From contig NC_135778.1 in the NCBI RefSeq assembly GCF_028453695.1, positions 34,027,214 to 34,091,213 of the forward strand: DNA of 64,000 nucleotides, in the 5' to 3' direction. Position 1 is the stretch's first letter; each line of letters opens with the position of its first letter. This DNA comes from Augochlora pura. Its lineage: Eukaryota; Arthropoda; Insecta; Hymenoptera; Halictidae. The notes below the pieces were generated by a model that was not told where the DNA came from, did not search any database, and saw nothing but the letters and a program-made list of their open reading frames with translations. Positions 1 through 11,510 of this stretch are shown one piece after another. The translations under genes were made by a program, and so were the position numbers.

Positions 1-3000
1 TTCTACTAGATGTGAGGCTATCATAGCCCACTCCACTATCTCCGTCCGACTTGTAACTGTCCTGGCTCTGTCTTTCTTTATTTACATAATATTTTTGAAT
101 GTCCTCTGCTAGCCGATCGTTATCGCTAATGTCATTTTCATTCTCCCCGTTGTTTAATAAACATCTGGGGCAAGGAATCAGACGAGTTACTAACAGTTTG
201 CCTTCAGAAGTGTGTACGAAACGCGTTCCTAGTGTAGGATACCAGTCTTCTAGTAAAATATCAATATGGTCGACTATCAGAGCTAACAGTTGCGGCATGC
301 TTTCAGGTCGAGGCTCAACAACAATCGCCTGATATCCCATTGGTTCCTCATCGGCAGAATCGGACATTATGGGTTGCTTAATCACCAGAGTATCAACTGG
401 GAACCAAATCTCTAAAATCGCCGAATTCTTTAAGTCCACTGTGCACCAAATCCCATCCTGCTTCAGTTTGAACTTGAATTGTCTATAGTCATATGGGACA
501 TTTTTTAAATTATAATTGACTTCTTTGAGACGTAGCAGAGTGATGTTAGCATATCTCAGTTCAATCCCTGTTTGCCAAAGTGCCCATTCAGCCTGAGTAT
601 CTAGCAAACTTATAAAAATATTATCATCCACAAAATCTTTGAATGGTGCCAAAAAAGACATCACTATCTCGACTATAGCATCATCAGCTAATATCCTGGT
701 TATAAGTCTTGACCAAAAGCCACTAGGAAAATAAGACATAAGTAGTAACCTTGTAACAGAACAATCTGGTTGTGACCTTGATGTCAATACACATTCTGTA
801 CTTTGTTTATCAGCAGAGTTCTGGAAAGTAATTATAGGGGATGTAATCTTCTTAGATCTCACATGCCACCCTCTTGTCTTCACAGGGATCTTGATCATCT
901 GGTTGTTCCTCAAAATATCCTCCTCAGTTGGCAGCAGGGAGGGAATCAGTAGAGTACGATAATCCCAAGTTAGAGCCACTTCAAATTTATTTAATAAACT
1001 CACAATGTAGCCTTGAGTGTCTATGGAGGACATTGTAGAGGATTTGAAGACATGTTGTATGTCGTCGAGTTTCATAATTCCAGATCTAGCAAAAGGATTG
1101 ATCTCACGAATGGTCACCACGTGTGCCAACATGTCGCAAAGCCACTGAGGGTCCAGAAAATACAAATCTTTTAGCGTAGCATCGTCATAATGTAGAATAA
1201 TGCCGTTCTCATGCAGGAACAACGTAGCCTGATGTAATTCCGCAGGGTCTCTGAAGGAACGATGTAGCTTCTGCAGTTCGTTATTTACTGCGGTGTAGTA
1301 CTGGTCTGCTTTCAGTACTGGATCTCCTCCAGACAGCTTCCTGTCGTGAGCTAATTGAATCACAACGTCCTCTAAGGCAAGGTAACTGGAGGGAACCTTC
1401 TGTTCGAGTAGAAGCTCTTTGCTACCGGGTGATCTCAGACTAAAGACAACATCGTAGATGAGGTTGCATAGCATCTTGATGTTGTGCCTGGTCTTGCAGC
1501 TGACTTCTATGGTCTCCATGACTTTCGGTAGGCCACACTTCTCAGCGTCGACTACATTTATAAACTTGTCACGAATGTATTGTTGTAATGCTTCGCTATG
1601 CTCGTTAGATATATCATAGTGGGTGCCAATGATAATTACTGGGGAGTTTGGAGCCCTGCTCTGTATGTTTACTAGCCATTGGAAGATCTCTGATACGCCC
1701 TTAAAACCGTCCGTGATTCTCCAGACGACCAGATACAAGCTACGCTTGGATAGAAAGTACTGATGAGTTGCATAGTACTCCTTTTGTCCTCCAAAGTCCC
1801 AAGTTCTAAAATAGACTGGACCATGAGACGACTGACCTCTAACTTTCTTCTCATAGATCCAGTCTCCAATGTCTACACCAACCGTAGATATTGTAGTCCC
1901 TCTAGCAGTTTTTGCATTGATGTTCTTGTTACCCATCCTCTTTGCCCAATGCTCAGAAGCTTTCTTTTTGTTCGGAACCTCACCCTCCTGCCTCAGCTGC
2001 TCCAATAAACTCGTCTTACCAATTCCCTGTATGCCTACAATCATCAGTTTCATTCGAGCGTAGGGCTTAGCGTCCTCCAAGATCGATTTTAAATATCCGA
2101 TAACATCCATTGTCTTATACTTTTTCGACTCGATCATCGTCTTCAAAGGCTCCTGCAATCTGCAACCTTGTGTATTCAAGTTCCACAAATGAGACAGTAA
2201 TCCCATCTGCGGAGGCAGTTCTACAATATCAGGATTGCCACTTATATTCAATACCGATAAATTATTAAGTTCGTAAATGTTCTGAGGTATTTCCTTCAAT
2301 TTATTATTGCTAACGTCTAGCATACTGACATTGGGAAACAGTAAATACTGCTTTGATCCAGAGTAGGTTGTCTTCAAGTCTTTTTCAACATTTTCCTCTT
2401 CTAAAGCTGGCATCTCCCCATCATCAATGGAAGTCAATTGAATTCTACTTAATAGATTGTTGGCCATTATCAACGTTCTCAGGTTCTCCAGTCTGAGATG
2501 CCGTCTGTGAGTGCATACTGACATGAGAACCACGTCTCTTAAGGACGTGGCTGTCTGTCTATTGCTACCTGGGACAATTGGAGACTGGACATTGGTAGTG
2601 GGACAATAACAAGCAGTGTTAGCTTGCTCCATCAGGTCACCAGTGTCCACTTGTGGCAAGCTGGGCCATCTAGAAATCTGGTTATTAGACAGGTCTAATT
2701 GTTTTAAACTCGCAGGATAAGACGTTATGTGACTCATGGACCTCAGAGAATTATAAGCCATGTTCAGTCTCACTAAATTAACAGCTAGACAAGGCAACGC
2801 TACCGGGATGCTGTTGAATAAATTGTGTGCCAGATTTAAAGACGCTAGAACAGATCTAGCTCCATTTTCATTATCATCTGCAATCTTTTCTGAAACCTGA
2901 ACTGATCTAGTCCACACATGAGGACGGTTCATCTCGATGATCTGAGCATTTGCTATCTTGGTGAATGACTCAAACTCCAGAGAGTCTTCCCGAGCTATGC

Positions 3001-5173
3001 CTAATTGTGACGCTATACTCGGGCTGTGATTTAAAGCGTCTTCTCGCTGAGATTTGCGTTGAATGTTTTGTGACACCTGACTGGGCAGATCTTTGAGTAA
3101 ATTGAAGGACGCGTTGAGCTCTTTCAGCTTCGGTGCTCGCCACAGATTGTCTGGGAGACATTGTAGTTTATTATTTGAGACGTCCATGACCTCCAGGACG
3201 GGGAGATTCATGATAAATTCGGGTAGCTGCTCTAATCTGTTATCTTGGAGGTATATCTCCTCCAGAACAGGACACAATTTGTCTTTTGGATTTCTTGGAT
3301 CAGCAGTTAGAGTATCTATCTTGTTCTGAGCCATGTTGAGATACCGTAGACTCGGCAGGTAAAATAAAATAGAAGGTACAGAAATTATAGAATTACGAGA
3401 GATATCTATTCTTGTAATAGCGTAGAGGACCAAGTCATTGTTCTTTGCATTCAGTTTCTTGTTCACGTGCAGGACAGCATCCACCAACCACTGAGATCTT
3501 ATCTGTGAGAGATGGCACTGCTGATTGTGCCAGTTTACCATTGTCGGCGTGTTTGGGAACAATGTTGAGTATGTAACATTTCCAAAAGAAGGCAGTGCCG
3601 AGAAGTGGGAGGTCTGAGTGCACTCGGTCATTGCTTTCTTGTTAATTTTGTACTCAGAGTCCGGATAAGCTTTTATTGATAGTAGTTTCGCTGTTAACGG
3701 TTCATCCCGGTTTTGTGCGGCAATTTTTATAGCTTTGCACGTGTTGTCAACAGCACCGTGCTTCAGTAACAGGTCGGCTATTTTTATGTCCCGTTGCTGG
3801 CAAGCTATAACTAAAGCGCTAGAGAAATTGCTTTCCGGGTCGCTCTGATCATAAGGAACTTTTAATGGTAAATTAGGATCAGCTCCTGCCATTAGCAAAG
3901 CTGCCGCTACATCTGTATGCTTGCCTTTCACAGCTGCGTGTAAAGCAGTTTCGTTGCCATTATTACAATACAAATCCAAATACAAGGGACACATCATGTT
4001 ATCATCTTTCTTATCAAATGCTTTACTCCTGAAGTTCAAACTGGACATTAATCTCTGAATTCCGCTGGAAATCTTTCTTTTTGACATTGGCAATGGCTGA
4101 CTCACTCCCATATCCTCCTCCTTAATCTTCCTTGCTTTCACTTTGTAATTTATTAACAGTTCTACGATCTTAATGTTTCCAAGCATGCTGGATATATAAA
4201 GAACGTTCTGCCCGGTGACGTCTTGAGTATTTATGTCGAACGGCATCTCATACTCAAATTCACCTGATGAATCTTTGTAGCCTTGGTACATAAGATGTGG
4301 ATATTCAAACTTCAATAACAAATCAATAACCAAGTAGTGACCGTTTATAGCTGCTGCATGGATTGGTAGCCACCTTTCCACTGTTAAAGACTGCACCTGC
4401 CTGGGAAAATGCCTGAGAAGGAGATCAACGATCTCCACCTTGCCATTGTAACAGGCAATGTATAGAGGACAATACTTAGTCACAGAGTGTGTTCTACAAT
4501 CTGCACCATTGTCTAGAAGCAATCTTACTATGTCCCTGTGACCCATTTCACAAGCTGTGAATAACAATGTGTTAGCACCATTGGGTGCCATATTAATAAT
4601 AAACTCGATATCAGAAGTAAGGCCCTGGATAATGTTCCTAGCTGCTATGGTATCTCCCTGAATGCAAGTCGCGCGCAAAGAAGCATGTGTTGCCAGTTTT
4701 GCCAACTCGTACTTCTCTGCTGCTGAGATTAACAGATTCTTACAAGCCTCCTGATTGCTTTTCTCGACTATATCTATTGGTTTCTCACCATTATTGTCTG
4801 TGATCATCAAGTCTGCATTGAATTCCAGCAGTTTCTCAATATTGGAACTGTGACCATGTTCTGCACAGATGTGCAATGGTGTACGGAAGTGGCCTCTTGG
4901 GCCACAAGGGATGTTCGGATTAGCACCAGCTGATAATAAGACATCCAAGCATCTTGAGGTTTCTGTGATTGCTGCAGCATGCAATGGTGTCCTGCCCCAC
5001 GAGTCCTGGCTGTTTATATACTGTGCATGTTCACCTCGTAGAAGATCTTCTAAGAGTTCTGCGTTATCCCACAGAGCAGCTTGGTGCAATAACCGACCTG
5101 GGAAATCTTCATCAATTGGAGTATAGTCTTCCATTATGGAATCTGAAAAGTTTGTACTATAGAATTGCAACAT
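1..5173 (-). CDS. Lrrk: Leucine-rich repeat kinase (ROCO family), 5' part; kinase domain off the window
   Basis: One uninterrupted frame runs from an ATG at 5173 to the left edge (about 1,724 codons, no stop and no frame change), so the C-terminus is missing. Seen in order: ankyrin repeats from about residue 25 to 530 (for example GRTPLHAAA near residue 59); leucine-rich repeats from about 580 to 1020; a Roc GTPase with P-loop GIQGIGKTS at 1047-1055, DFGGQ at 1126-1130 and THYD, the NKxD equivalent, at 1184-1187; then a COR region to the edge. Ankyrin-LRR-Roc-COR-kinase is the LRRK1/insect Lrrk architecture. Family members are cytoplasmic GTPase-kinases acting on Rab-linked membrane traffic. 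The 5173 ATG has context GACC before it; a second in-frame ATG lies at 5134, and TTTTCAG just before it could be a splice acceptor, so the start is uncertain by 13 codons. Lies about 1 kb downstream of Nup85 on the same strand. Confidence 0.93.
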   Translation of the reverse strand, partial: MLQFYSTNFSDSIMEDYTPIDEDFPGRLLHQAALWDNAELLEDLLRGEHAQYINSQDSWGRTPLHAAAITETSRCLDVLLSAGANPNIPCGPRGHFRTPLHICAEHGHSSNIEKLLEFNADLMITDNNGEKPIDIVEKSNQEACKNLLISAAEKYELAKLATHASLRATCIQGDTIAARNIIQGLTSDIEFIINMAPNGANTLLFTACEMGHRDIVRLLLDNGADCRTHSVTKYCPLYIACYNGKVEIVDLLLRHFPRQVQSLTVERWLPIHAAAINGHYLVIDLLLKFEYPHLMYQGYKDSSGEFEYEMPFDINTQDVTGQNVLYISSMLGNIKIVELLINYKVKARKIKEEDMGVSQPLPMSKRKISSGIQRLMSSLNFRSKAFDKKDDNMMCPLYLDLYCNNGNETALHAAVKGKHTDVAAALLMAGADPNLPLKVPYDQSDPESNFSSALVIACQQRDIKIADLLLKHGAVDNTCKAIKIAAQNRDEPLTAKLLSIKAYPDSEYKINKKAMTECTQTSHFSALPSFGNVTYSTLFPNTPTMVNWHNQQCHLSQIRSQWLVDAVLHVNKKLNAKNNDLVLYAITRIDISRNSIISVPSILFYLPSLRYLNMAQNKIDTLTADPRNPKDKLCPVLEEIYLQDNRLEQLPEFIMNLPVLEVMDVSNNKLQCLPDNLWRAPKLKELNASFNLLKDLPSQVSQNIQRKSQREDALNHSPSIASQLGIAREDSLEFESFTKIANAQIIEMNRPHVWTRSVQVSEKIADDNENGARSVLASLNLAHNLFNSIPVALPCLAVNLVRLNMAYNSLRSMSHITSYPASLKQLDLSNNQISRWPSLPQVDTGDLMEQANTACYCPTTNVQSPIVPGSNRQTATSLRDVVLMSVCTHRRHLRLENLRTLIMANNLLSRIQLTSIDDGEMPALEEENVEKDLKTTYSGSKQYLLFPNVSMLDVSNNKLKEIPQNIYELNNLSVLNISGNPDIVELPPQMGLLSHLWNLNTQGCRLQEPLKTMIESKKYKTMDVIGYLKSILEDAKPYARMKLMIVGIQGIGKTSLLEQLRQEGEVPNKKKASEHWAKRMGNKNINAKTARGTTISTVGVDIGDWIYEKKVRGQSSHGPVYFRTWDFGGQKEYYATHQYFLSKRSLYLVVWRITDGFKGVSEIFQWLVNIQSRAPNSPVIIIGTHYDISNEHSEALQQYIRDKFINVVDAEKCGLPKVMETIEVSCKTRHNIKMLCNLIYDVVFSLRSPGSKELLLEQKVPSSYLALEDVVIQLAHDRKLSGGDPVLKADQYYTAVNNELQKLHRSFRDPAELHQATLFLHENGIILHYDDATLKDLYFLDPQWLCDMLAHVVTIREINPFARSGIMKLDDIQHVFKSSTMSSIDTQGYIVSLLNKFEVALTWDYRTLLIPSLLPTEEDILRNNQMIKIPVKTRGWHVRSKKITSPIITFQNSADKQSTECVLTSRSQPDCSVTRLLLMSYFPSGFWSRLITRILADDAIVEIVMSFLAPFKDFVDDNIFISLLDTQAEWALWQTGIELRYANITLLRLKEVNYNLKNVPYDYRQFKFKLKQDGIWCTVDLKNSAILEIWFPVDTLVIKQPIMSDSADEEPMGYQAIVVEPRPESMPQLLALIVDHIDILLEDWYPTLGTRFVHTSEGKLLVTRLIPCPRCLLNNGENENDISDNDRLAEDIQKYYVNKERQSQDSYKSDGDSGVGYDSLTSSR

Positions 5174-6130
5174 GGTCACTAAAATAAATAATTACATGGC
5201 AATGATGTTAAATTAAAATCAAGTATAGTTTTACTTACAAAAACTATGTCTATAAATTGTTACAGTTTTTTATTGTATATGTTCTTAGCTTATGCATTTT
5301 TCTTTTCTGGTGTTTGGCATATCTTCTTGTTTAAAATTGATAAATATTACGCACTCCATTGCCGATTTTGTGATTATTTATGAGTTGAAATATTTCCACT
5401 AAGATTAAAGTGGAGACTTGATATTTAAAATTGTTTATAAACACTTAAGAAATTTTAATTGTTTGTCACATTTTCCATCTAATTTTTATTCAATTTCGAA
5501 GTGGGAATTATCTTTATAATAATAAAAATATCGTCAGTTTTTAGTTGTTATTAATGCCATATTTGGTTTGCTAAATTAAATTTGCACATACGAAACTTTG
5601 TCTATATCTAAAAAGGTAATGATAAATAGTTGTCGTAAAAATCATGATTCGTTTTGCAACTCACTGTAGTTGTCAAACATCCTTCATATTTTTTTTTCAC
5701 TATTTTTCTTGCATTGACAGAATAGCGGTAACTGTCAACTGAAATGGTTAGCGTGAAACTTGAGAACAACACTAAACACACTCAGTGATCGCCATTTTGT
5801 TGCACCTCTTTATCGACTGTACACACCTTTAAATGCAATCCTATGCATCAGTGGCATCGGATCGATTAAAATAAATAGTATGTGATATTACATAACTTCA
5901 TTATTAAACCGCAGGTCTTTACAATTCTCATGTTACTAATAACAAAAGTCTTCTTCTAATCTCGCACGTAATTTTCCGCATTGAGAGATAATATAAAGTG
6001 TAAAATATAAAAACATAATATGTAATGATATAGAAACTATAATGTAGAAAATACGGAAAATATTAAACATAAGTTATGTATAAAATGGTTTAGAGAAACT
6101 CTTACATCGGATGTATAAAAATGAATTTCT
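5174..6130. other. AT-rich spacer between Lrrk and Nup85
   Basis: No coding exon recognised. This should hold the Lrrk promoter and any 5' UTR exon (transcription leftwards) and the Nup85 3' flank. A sequence reading ATTTATTTTAG on the minus strand just before 5178 could be the acceptor of a 5' UTR intron. No clear TATA box or repeat was found. Confidence 0.5.
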
Positions 6131-6136
6131 TTTATT
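6131..6136 (-). terminator. Poly(A) signal AATAAA of Nup85
   Basis: TTTATT on the plus strand reads AATAAA on the minus strand, 34 bp beyond the Nup85 stop codon at 6170-6172. This spacing suits a short 3' UTR. Confidence 0.6.
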
Positions 6137-6169
6137 TAGAAAATTTGTACATAATACATAATCAAAATT

Positions 6170-8750
6170 CTACTGGCAGCCTTCAAGACTCAGTGCTCTC
6201 GCCAAATTTCTGGCAACAGCTAGTCTAAAAATTTCAATTTCTTCTTGAAATTTAGGGTCATCACCATGAGCTTCAACACAGCGTAATAATTCGTAACAAT
6301 CGTTGGAAGAAATGATCACGTCTTTGGCTTCCAATAATGGAATAGCATCAGATAAAAGAATCGACCAGAAGCTGTAATAAAGGTTCTTTAATTAGTCTCC
6401 TATTAATTAATGTCAGGACTATGTCATTCTTTATTTGACTTACTATTTTGGAGTTAAGTTTGATACTAAAAGCGACACTAGTAAGCTAGCTGCTTCTTTA
6501 AACTCTCCAATACTGTACATTTGATGAAATTCGCAGTATTTTCCTAATAGAAAGTTATAATTAAAATTTCTTTATCTAGAAGTTAAAATAATTTTTTAAA
6601 GAACGTTTGGAAATCCATTGTTTTTTACCTAAGAATGTGAGTCTATCGCTGGCCATCATGCAAAACCCTAAATTCTCCAAAAGATCACGACACTCGAGTT
6701 TTCCAGTTTCTGCATAGTGTTTCAAAAATTGATCAGCTATGTAAGTTACAAAAGTACTGTCCTGTCCTTTCAATGCCCACGCAAGTGCATTTCCCAGTCT
6801 GTCGTGCTTTATGCATTTTATAGACTGGATTTTACATATACTAGCCACTGGAAGAAGAGTATTCTTAAAGAATCATTATATTGAAATAATATTTTATTAT
6901 TTAAAACTACCAACCAATATGGTCCATTTTATTATCACGAGCTATGTCTATAATTTTATTTATTCTCGCTTCTGAACCCATTGGTAGTGATTGTATCAAT
7001 AGTTCCAGTCTGGCCAGACCTTCCTTAGGACATTGCATTAAATAGCTTGCACCACATTGCCAAAGAGAGTGATGTTCCATCAATGCATTGCCATATTCTA
7101 ATATTAAAGATTCATGAAGTTGGCTCGTGACTCTTGAACAGAAAATAATTTTCAGAATAAAGTTCACAATGTTCAAGAAGATAATTAATCATTAAAATCC
7201 CTTACTCGATTTGATCTTTGTCTAAAACTTTAAGTCTGCCGCAAGTGTAGAGTAAATCTACTAAATGAGTAGCGAACCATCCATTATCCCCCATATACTG
7301 TATTTCCTTAATAACTTGATGCAGATCGCTTTCCATCAATGAGCGTATAGCATTATCCGATGGTCTGCTAGCTTGCCATCTCTTGACAATATTGTTTGCA
7401 TGAAACGAAAGCTCAGCCTGTTTGCAGCATGGAGATGAATAAAATAATTTTGCTGCCAACAATTCATACCAAGCGTCCGTATAAATTGTTAATTGCCACA
7501 GTACTTCCTGTTCTCCTGCAATTAACTAAATTAAATTTTTTTTAAAGAATCTGAAATAAGTATTGTCAGCTGGCTATATTTATATACGACGATATTATAA
7601 GTACCTTCATGATCATTTCCAAATCTTGGTCAACAATAAAATCTTTGCAAGTCAAATGTGATTCTAAATCTAACTGCCAGTGCTTCCAACGCATTTTGAA
7701 CTCGTTTACTGAATAACCACCGTACACATTGTACACAGGCATCGTTTTAAGTATAGTGTCTGCAATATCAAAGGCAGGTAGATCCGCTTTACTGTGCAAT
7801 GCTAGAAGAGCTCGCACTGAATCCAATTTTCCATGTAATGCGCAACGTATGACAGTCTCCCAATAATTAGCATGTTTCAAGTCTGCTCCAATTGATTTTT
7901 GAGACAGTATTTTACTTGCCATGCGATCTGTAGATGGAAAGTGAAATCTGATCCACTCTAACAACTGTGGCAGGACTACATCTCCTAAATTTAAAATGAC
8001 AATAAATTGTAATTAATGCAATCAGTGTACAAATTTATTGAATACTAAACACATTACCTGGTGTGATATCTATATACAAAATTTCTGTCAAATGCCAGAC
8101 ACATTCGATTTGATAAAATATTGTAAGGAAATTCTCTATAGACTCCTTTTTATCGGACAATGATTTGCCACATATATCTTGCAAGCTCTCGATGCATGCT
8201 CTTAAAATAGATCTATATTGCTTGCTATGTTTCAAAATTTCCGGCCTAACATCACTGGAAGACACTTTAATTTTTCGAATAGATAAAAAGACACCGTTGC
8301 TTTCATTCACCAGTTTGCGTAATTGTGGAGAAAACAAAATCACTTCTGGCTTTAATATATGTATGATTGGGCTATATTTAGTATAGTCTTTGTCGGCCGA
8401 GGTTTTGGTACTGTATATGCTCACTTTATTGCTGTTCACCCAATTTGCTGAGAGTCGTTCGTTCTTGTGAATATTTGGAATATCCTACAGATGAAAAATA
8501 TTATTATCAATAAATCTCTGTGACCGAGTACGAATTATGAGTTTTTTTTATAAAATGACAATGGCAAATTATACATCAGGAAGGATTAATTTGAACAGTA
8601 TCATCTACTTATACTCTTGAAACATTTTTAATTCAACAAATAAACAAATTTCTGTAGTTGACGAGGTTAAGCTTTATAGTTTATGTATATATTTAAAAGT
8701 AAAAATATTATAATACTTACGATAGTCGGAACACTTTCGACTTCTGCCAT
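6170..8750 (-). CDS. Nup85: Nuclear pore complex protein Nup85 (Nup107-160 complex)
   Basis: Eight exons join in phase into 631 codons plus stop: 8721-8750, 8058-8484, 7605-7984, 7206-7525, 6915-7132, 6629-6847, 6444-6543 and 6170-6371. The length fits the family (about 650 aa). The protein starts MAEVESVPTI. Recognisable family segments are WETVIRCALHGKLDSVRALL, the region around IKHDRLGNALAWALKGQDS, MMASDRLTFLGKYCEFHQMY and the C-terminal FWSILLSDAIPLLE. Nup85 is an alpha-helical ACE1-type scaffold subunit of the Y-shaped outer-ring complex, needed for pore assembly and mRNA export, and also found at kinetochores in animals. All introns are short. The exon 5 donor is GTTGGT, weaker than the GTAG four bases downstream, but only it keeps the frame (IVASICK). 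Upstream DRE sites suggest housekeeping expression. Confidence 0.92.
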
Positions 8751-8873
8751 ATTTATTAATAAAAACCTTCGACTTCAAAGTATTTGTTAAGGTGTATTAA
8801 TTACATGAATTTTACATTCGTGTACAATCTTTGCCTTGTTTTCCCACAAATTTAAAGTACATGCAATTGTAAC

Positions 8874-8931
8874 TATCGATACTGATATATTCGCATGTTC
8901 GATTCGATTACAACTGATACAAATATCGATA
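8874..8931. promoter_or_regulatory. Pair of DRE (TATCGATA) elements upstream of Nup85
   Basis: Two perfect TATCGATA octamers lie at 8874-8881 and 8924-8931, each followed by CTGATA, 124 and 174 bp upstream of the Nup85 ATG. In Drosophila TATCGATA is the DREF-bound element of many housekeeping and replication-linked promoters. Two more copies lie at 9779-9786 and 9820-9827. Function here is inferred. Confidence 0.5.
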
Positions 8932-10646
8932 CTGATAGTAGGTATGTACTTTATTGCGGTAACTAATTATATTTATACTTTTCGTTTGGTTTTCTTACAC
9001 GATATGGACACAGTAGATTGCCTTGAATAACTCCGTATCCGTGGTTTAGTTTTTTTATGTCTTAATTTTGCCATAATTAAGATTTTTAGGCCACCTTACT
9101 TTGTAAATCTGTGTGCGATTGTGGCGCATCTTTTAGCGAAACCTGGAAGCTTCTTATCAGGTCCGTACAGCGCCAACTGGTCCAGTGGCAAAACGCTGAA
9201 ATTGTTAACCGCATCACCAACGGGGTAAGCATTTCGATCGATATTTGGCTAACAGTTCCAACGTTTTGTCACAGCAACAATTTTCGCTGTACAGACCTGG
9301 TAAGGAGCTTTCAGGTTTTGTCACGAGAGTCGTCACAGTCGCTCAGATATTTACAGTGTATGCTCGATTAGAAATATTAATTATAGCAAAATTAGAACGT
9401 ATAAAGTTAAACTAAGGCTATACCACTTGTTCAGGAGGATCCGCCGCGTCGATGTTTTATACAAGAACAACTGACAACATTACGAAAAGTAAGTAACTGC
9501 TCTTTGAAGTTTGATTAACTAATACGTTAATTAATTATATTTTACGTTGTCGTCGATTGGTGCCTTTTTTACACGATATTTTCAATTACTCATCCACGAA
9601 TTAAACGGCACATTTCTCTATCAATGACTCATAGTTCTGGATGTCTGAAATTAGATTTTGAAAAAAGGGAGAAATTGGCGGCATTGTTTTCCCATGCCTT
9701 GCGCATGTCTTTCACCCCTATCCATGTTATACACCTTAGGTTCTGTTCTTTCGGTCTATGGTATTTCGATGGTTTACATATCGATAGTTATATTCGATTG
9801 GTTCAACTACGAATACATGTATCGATAGTTTATGGATTGCTATTCGATGTACTGTAATTTGAATTTAATTCAATGTCTCGTTGTTTTGAAATATCTTTAT
9901 CGATCTAAAAAATAGAACATTGTTTCTGTAAATATCGACGATACAAGTAAAATTCGATCGAGGAAACTTCTTAAGTTAGTGAATTATTTTGGTTAATTTT
10001 TGAAACGAGTAAAAATGTGTTTAGACACCGTAGGATCGTAATGAACGCGTAACTATCGTCGATATAGTGTTTACCACCGTGCCATAAAGTCAGCAAAATA
10101 ATATAGATATATATACATATACATAGTATATATACTTTATCCATGATGGTGGGAATTATAACACCCAAGGGATGACCGTGGTATATGGGTGCTCTCACGT
10201 GTGGGTGTTTATTATAAGTATTTGTTACACGAAGAGAATAGAGATTAACAGAATCTCGTAAAATATATAATCCAAAACCGAATAATTTATCACAATATAC
10301 TGTTCTCGTTACGATATTACAAAATGATGCAATCAACCTAAAGTGAATTTTATTACCAATTTAATCGACTGCTAAAAGGAATTGCTAATAATTTATATCA
10401 GCCCCAAAAGTGAATGCTATTAATTATCTATTCGCAAATATTATCAAGTTGGTCGAATACTAAAAAGAAACGTCATTAATTTACAACAATATTATCGCAT
10501 CGATACCGGCAACGTTAATTATCGATTGCAACATCGTTGTTACAGTATTGTGACAAATCACAAGGAATTTCGAATAAATGAATCGCATTCGCGAACAAAG
10601 CAGACGATTACGCGCATCCTCGATCGTTTCTAATAACTCGTGACAC
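8932..10646. other. Non-coding region upstream of Nup85
   Basis: No convincing gene. Open stretches around 9111-9230 and 9450-9490 end in good splice-donor sequences (GGGGTAAGC; AAAAGTAAGTAA) and could be exons of an unidentified plus-strand transcript divergent from Nup85, but no downstream coding exon fits. Two further TATCGATA sites are at 9779 and 9820. Confidence 0.4.
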
Positions 10647-10650
10647 TTAA

Positions 10651-10891
10651 CCCTTTGCACTCGGAGCCATTTTAACTGTAAATTTGAAATAATTTTTCCG
10701 GTTCGTGGTATTTCCATTCTATTTAACAAAATAAATTTTTATGCATACAACATTTATTCGTGTGACTCCTACAAACAGTTTTACTACTTGACAATTTGTT
10801 AAATCTAAACCTTATCGTTGCAAAACTTATTTTGGAATAAAATAGAATAATTTTAGTGGTGCCTTAGAGTGTACCGCTCGAGTGCAAAGGG
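10651..10891. mobile_element. TTAA-bounded MITE, family 1 (CCCTTTGCACTCG ends)
   Basis: A 241-bp segment flanked by TTAA on both sides (10647-10650, 10892-10895). The left end CCCTTTGCACTCG is the inverse of the right end CGAGTGCAAAGGG. TTAA duplication with CCC/GGG termini is characteristic of piggyBac-superfamily insertions. The interior is AT-rich with no reading frame, so it is non-autonomous. The element at 56599-56827 has a closely similar interior. Confidence 0.85.
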
Positions 10892-10949
10892 TTAATCGAG
10901 CGATTACAGCCATCGAAACGATCGTTCGTTGATCATGCAGAGCTCGTCC

Positions 10950-11510
10950 GATACGAACAGCGATAGAGATATTCGTCGCGAGCCGGCTCCGTCCGTCGAA
11001 TCCTTTGCGTCGCGTCCCTTCCCGTCGCAACCATAAAAGCTCGCAGGTACGTCGGGAAAACCCTAAGCTCGGCGAAACGGGGGAGTGTGCCAGCGAATGG
11101 TCCGAGTTTGCGCAGATTCGCGTCGAAGGCGCGTCCTGGCTGCGCTGGAGCCGAAGCTTTTACTCGTCGACGAGCTTCCGTGCAGGAGTGTCTCCGCCGA
11201 TCCCCTAAACAAGTTAGCCAGCTATAGTTATAGCCGAAGTGTCCGCAACTGGCTCGCCCGTTCGAAGAAACAAAACAAACGATAAAGAAAAGAACGAACT
11301 CCGCAACGAGCGTGACACGTTAAATCCGCAAAAGTGTCGCCCGGTCGGTCGTCCGATTAAAAATGTAAGTGACCGCGGACCAGTTCCGGATCGAGGGGTC
11401 AAAGGATCGACGTAGATCGCCGGAGGCTCCATGGCGTGAGCGCTGACACACCGTTACACCCCTTCCGTCAACGTCTGAAGCTCGACAAAAACCTGTCAGG
11501 TACGTGTCGC
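10950..11510 (+). promoter_or_regulatory. CpG-rich putative promoter with candidate 5' UTR exons
   Basis: GC- and CpG-rich DNA containing three strong plus-strand splice donors: CAG|GTACGT at 11047, AAAAT|GTAAGT at 11365 and CAG|GTACGT at 11500. The A-rich, start-poor stretch before 11365 resembles a 5' UTR exon. The nearest plus-strand coding exon preceded by an acceptor is at 30244, which would imply an 18-19 kb first intron. This is inference from splice-site strength only. Confidence 0.3.

Noticed and set aside
6907..6911. Donor TTG|GTAG for Nup85 exon 5
   Set aside because: It leaves the wrong phase and creates a stop with the next exon; the GTTGGT donor four bases earlier keeps the frame.
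9111..9371. Coding gene starting near 9111
   Set aside because: No ATG at the frame start, a donor sequence inside it and no continuing exon; kept only as a weak transcript candidate.
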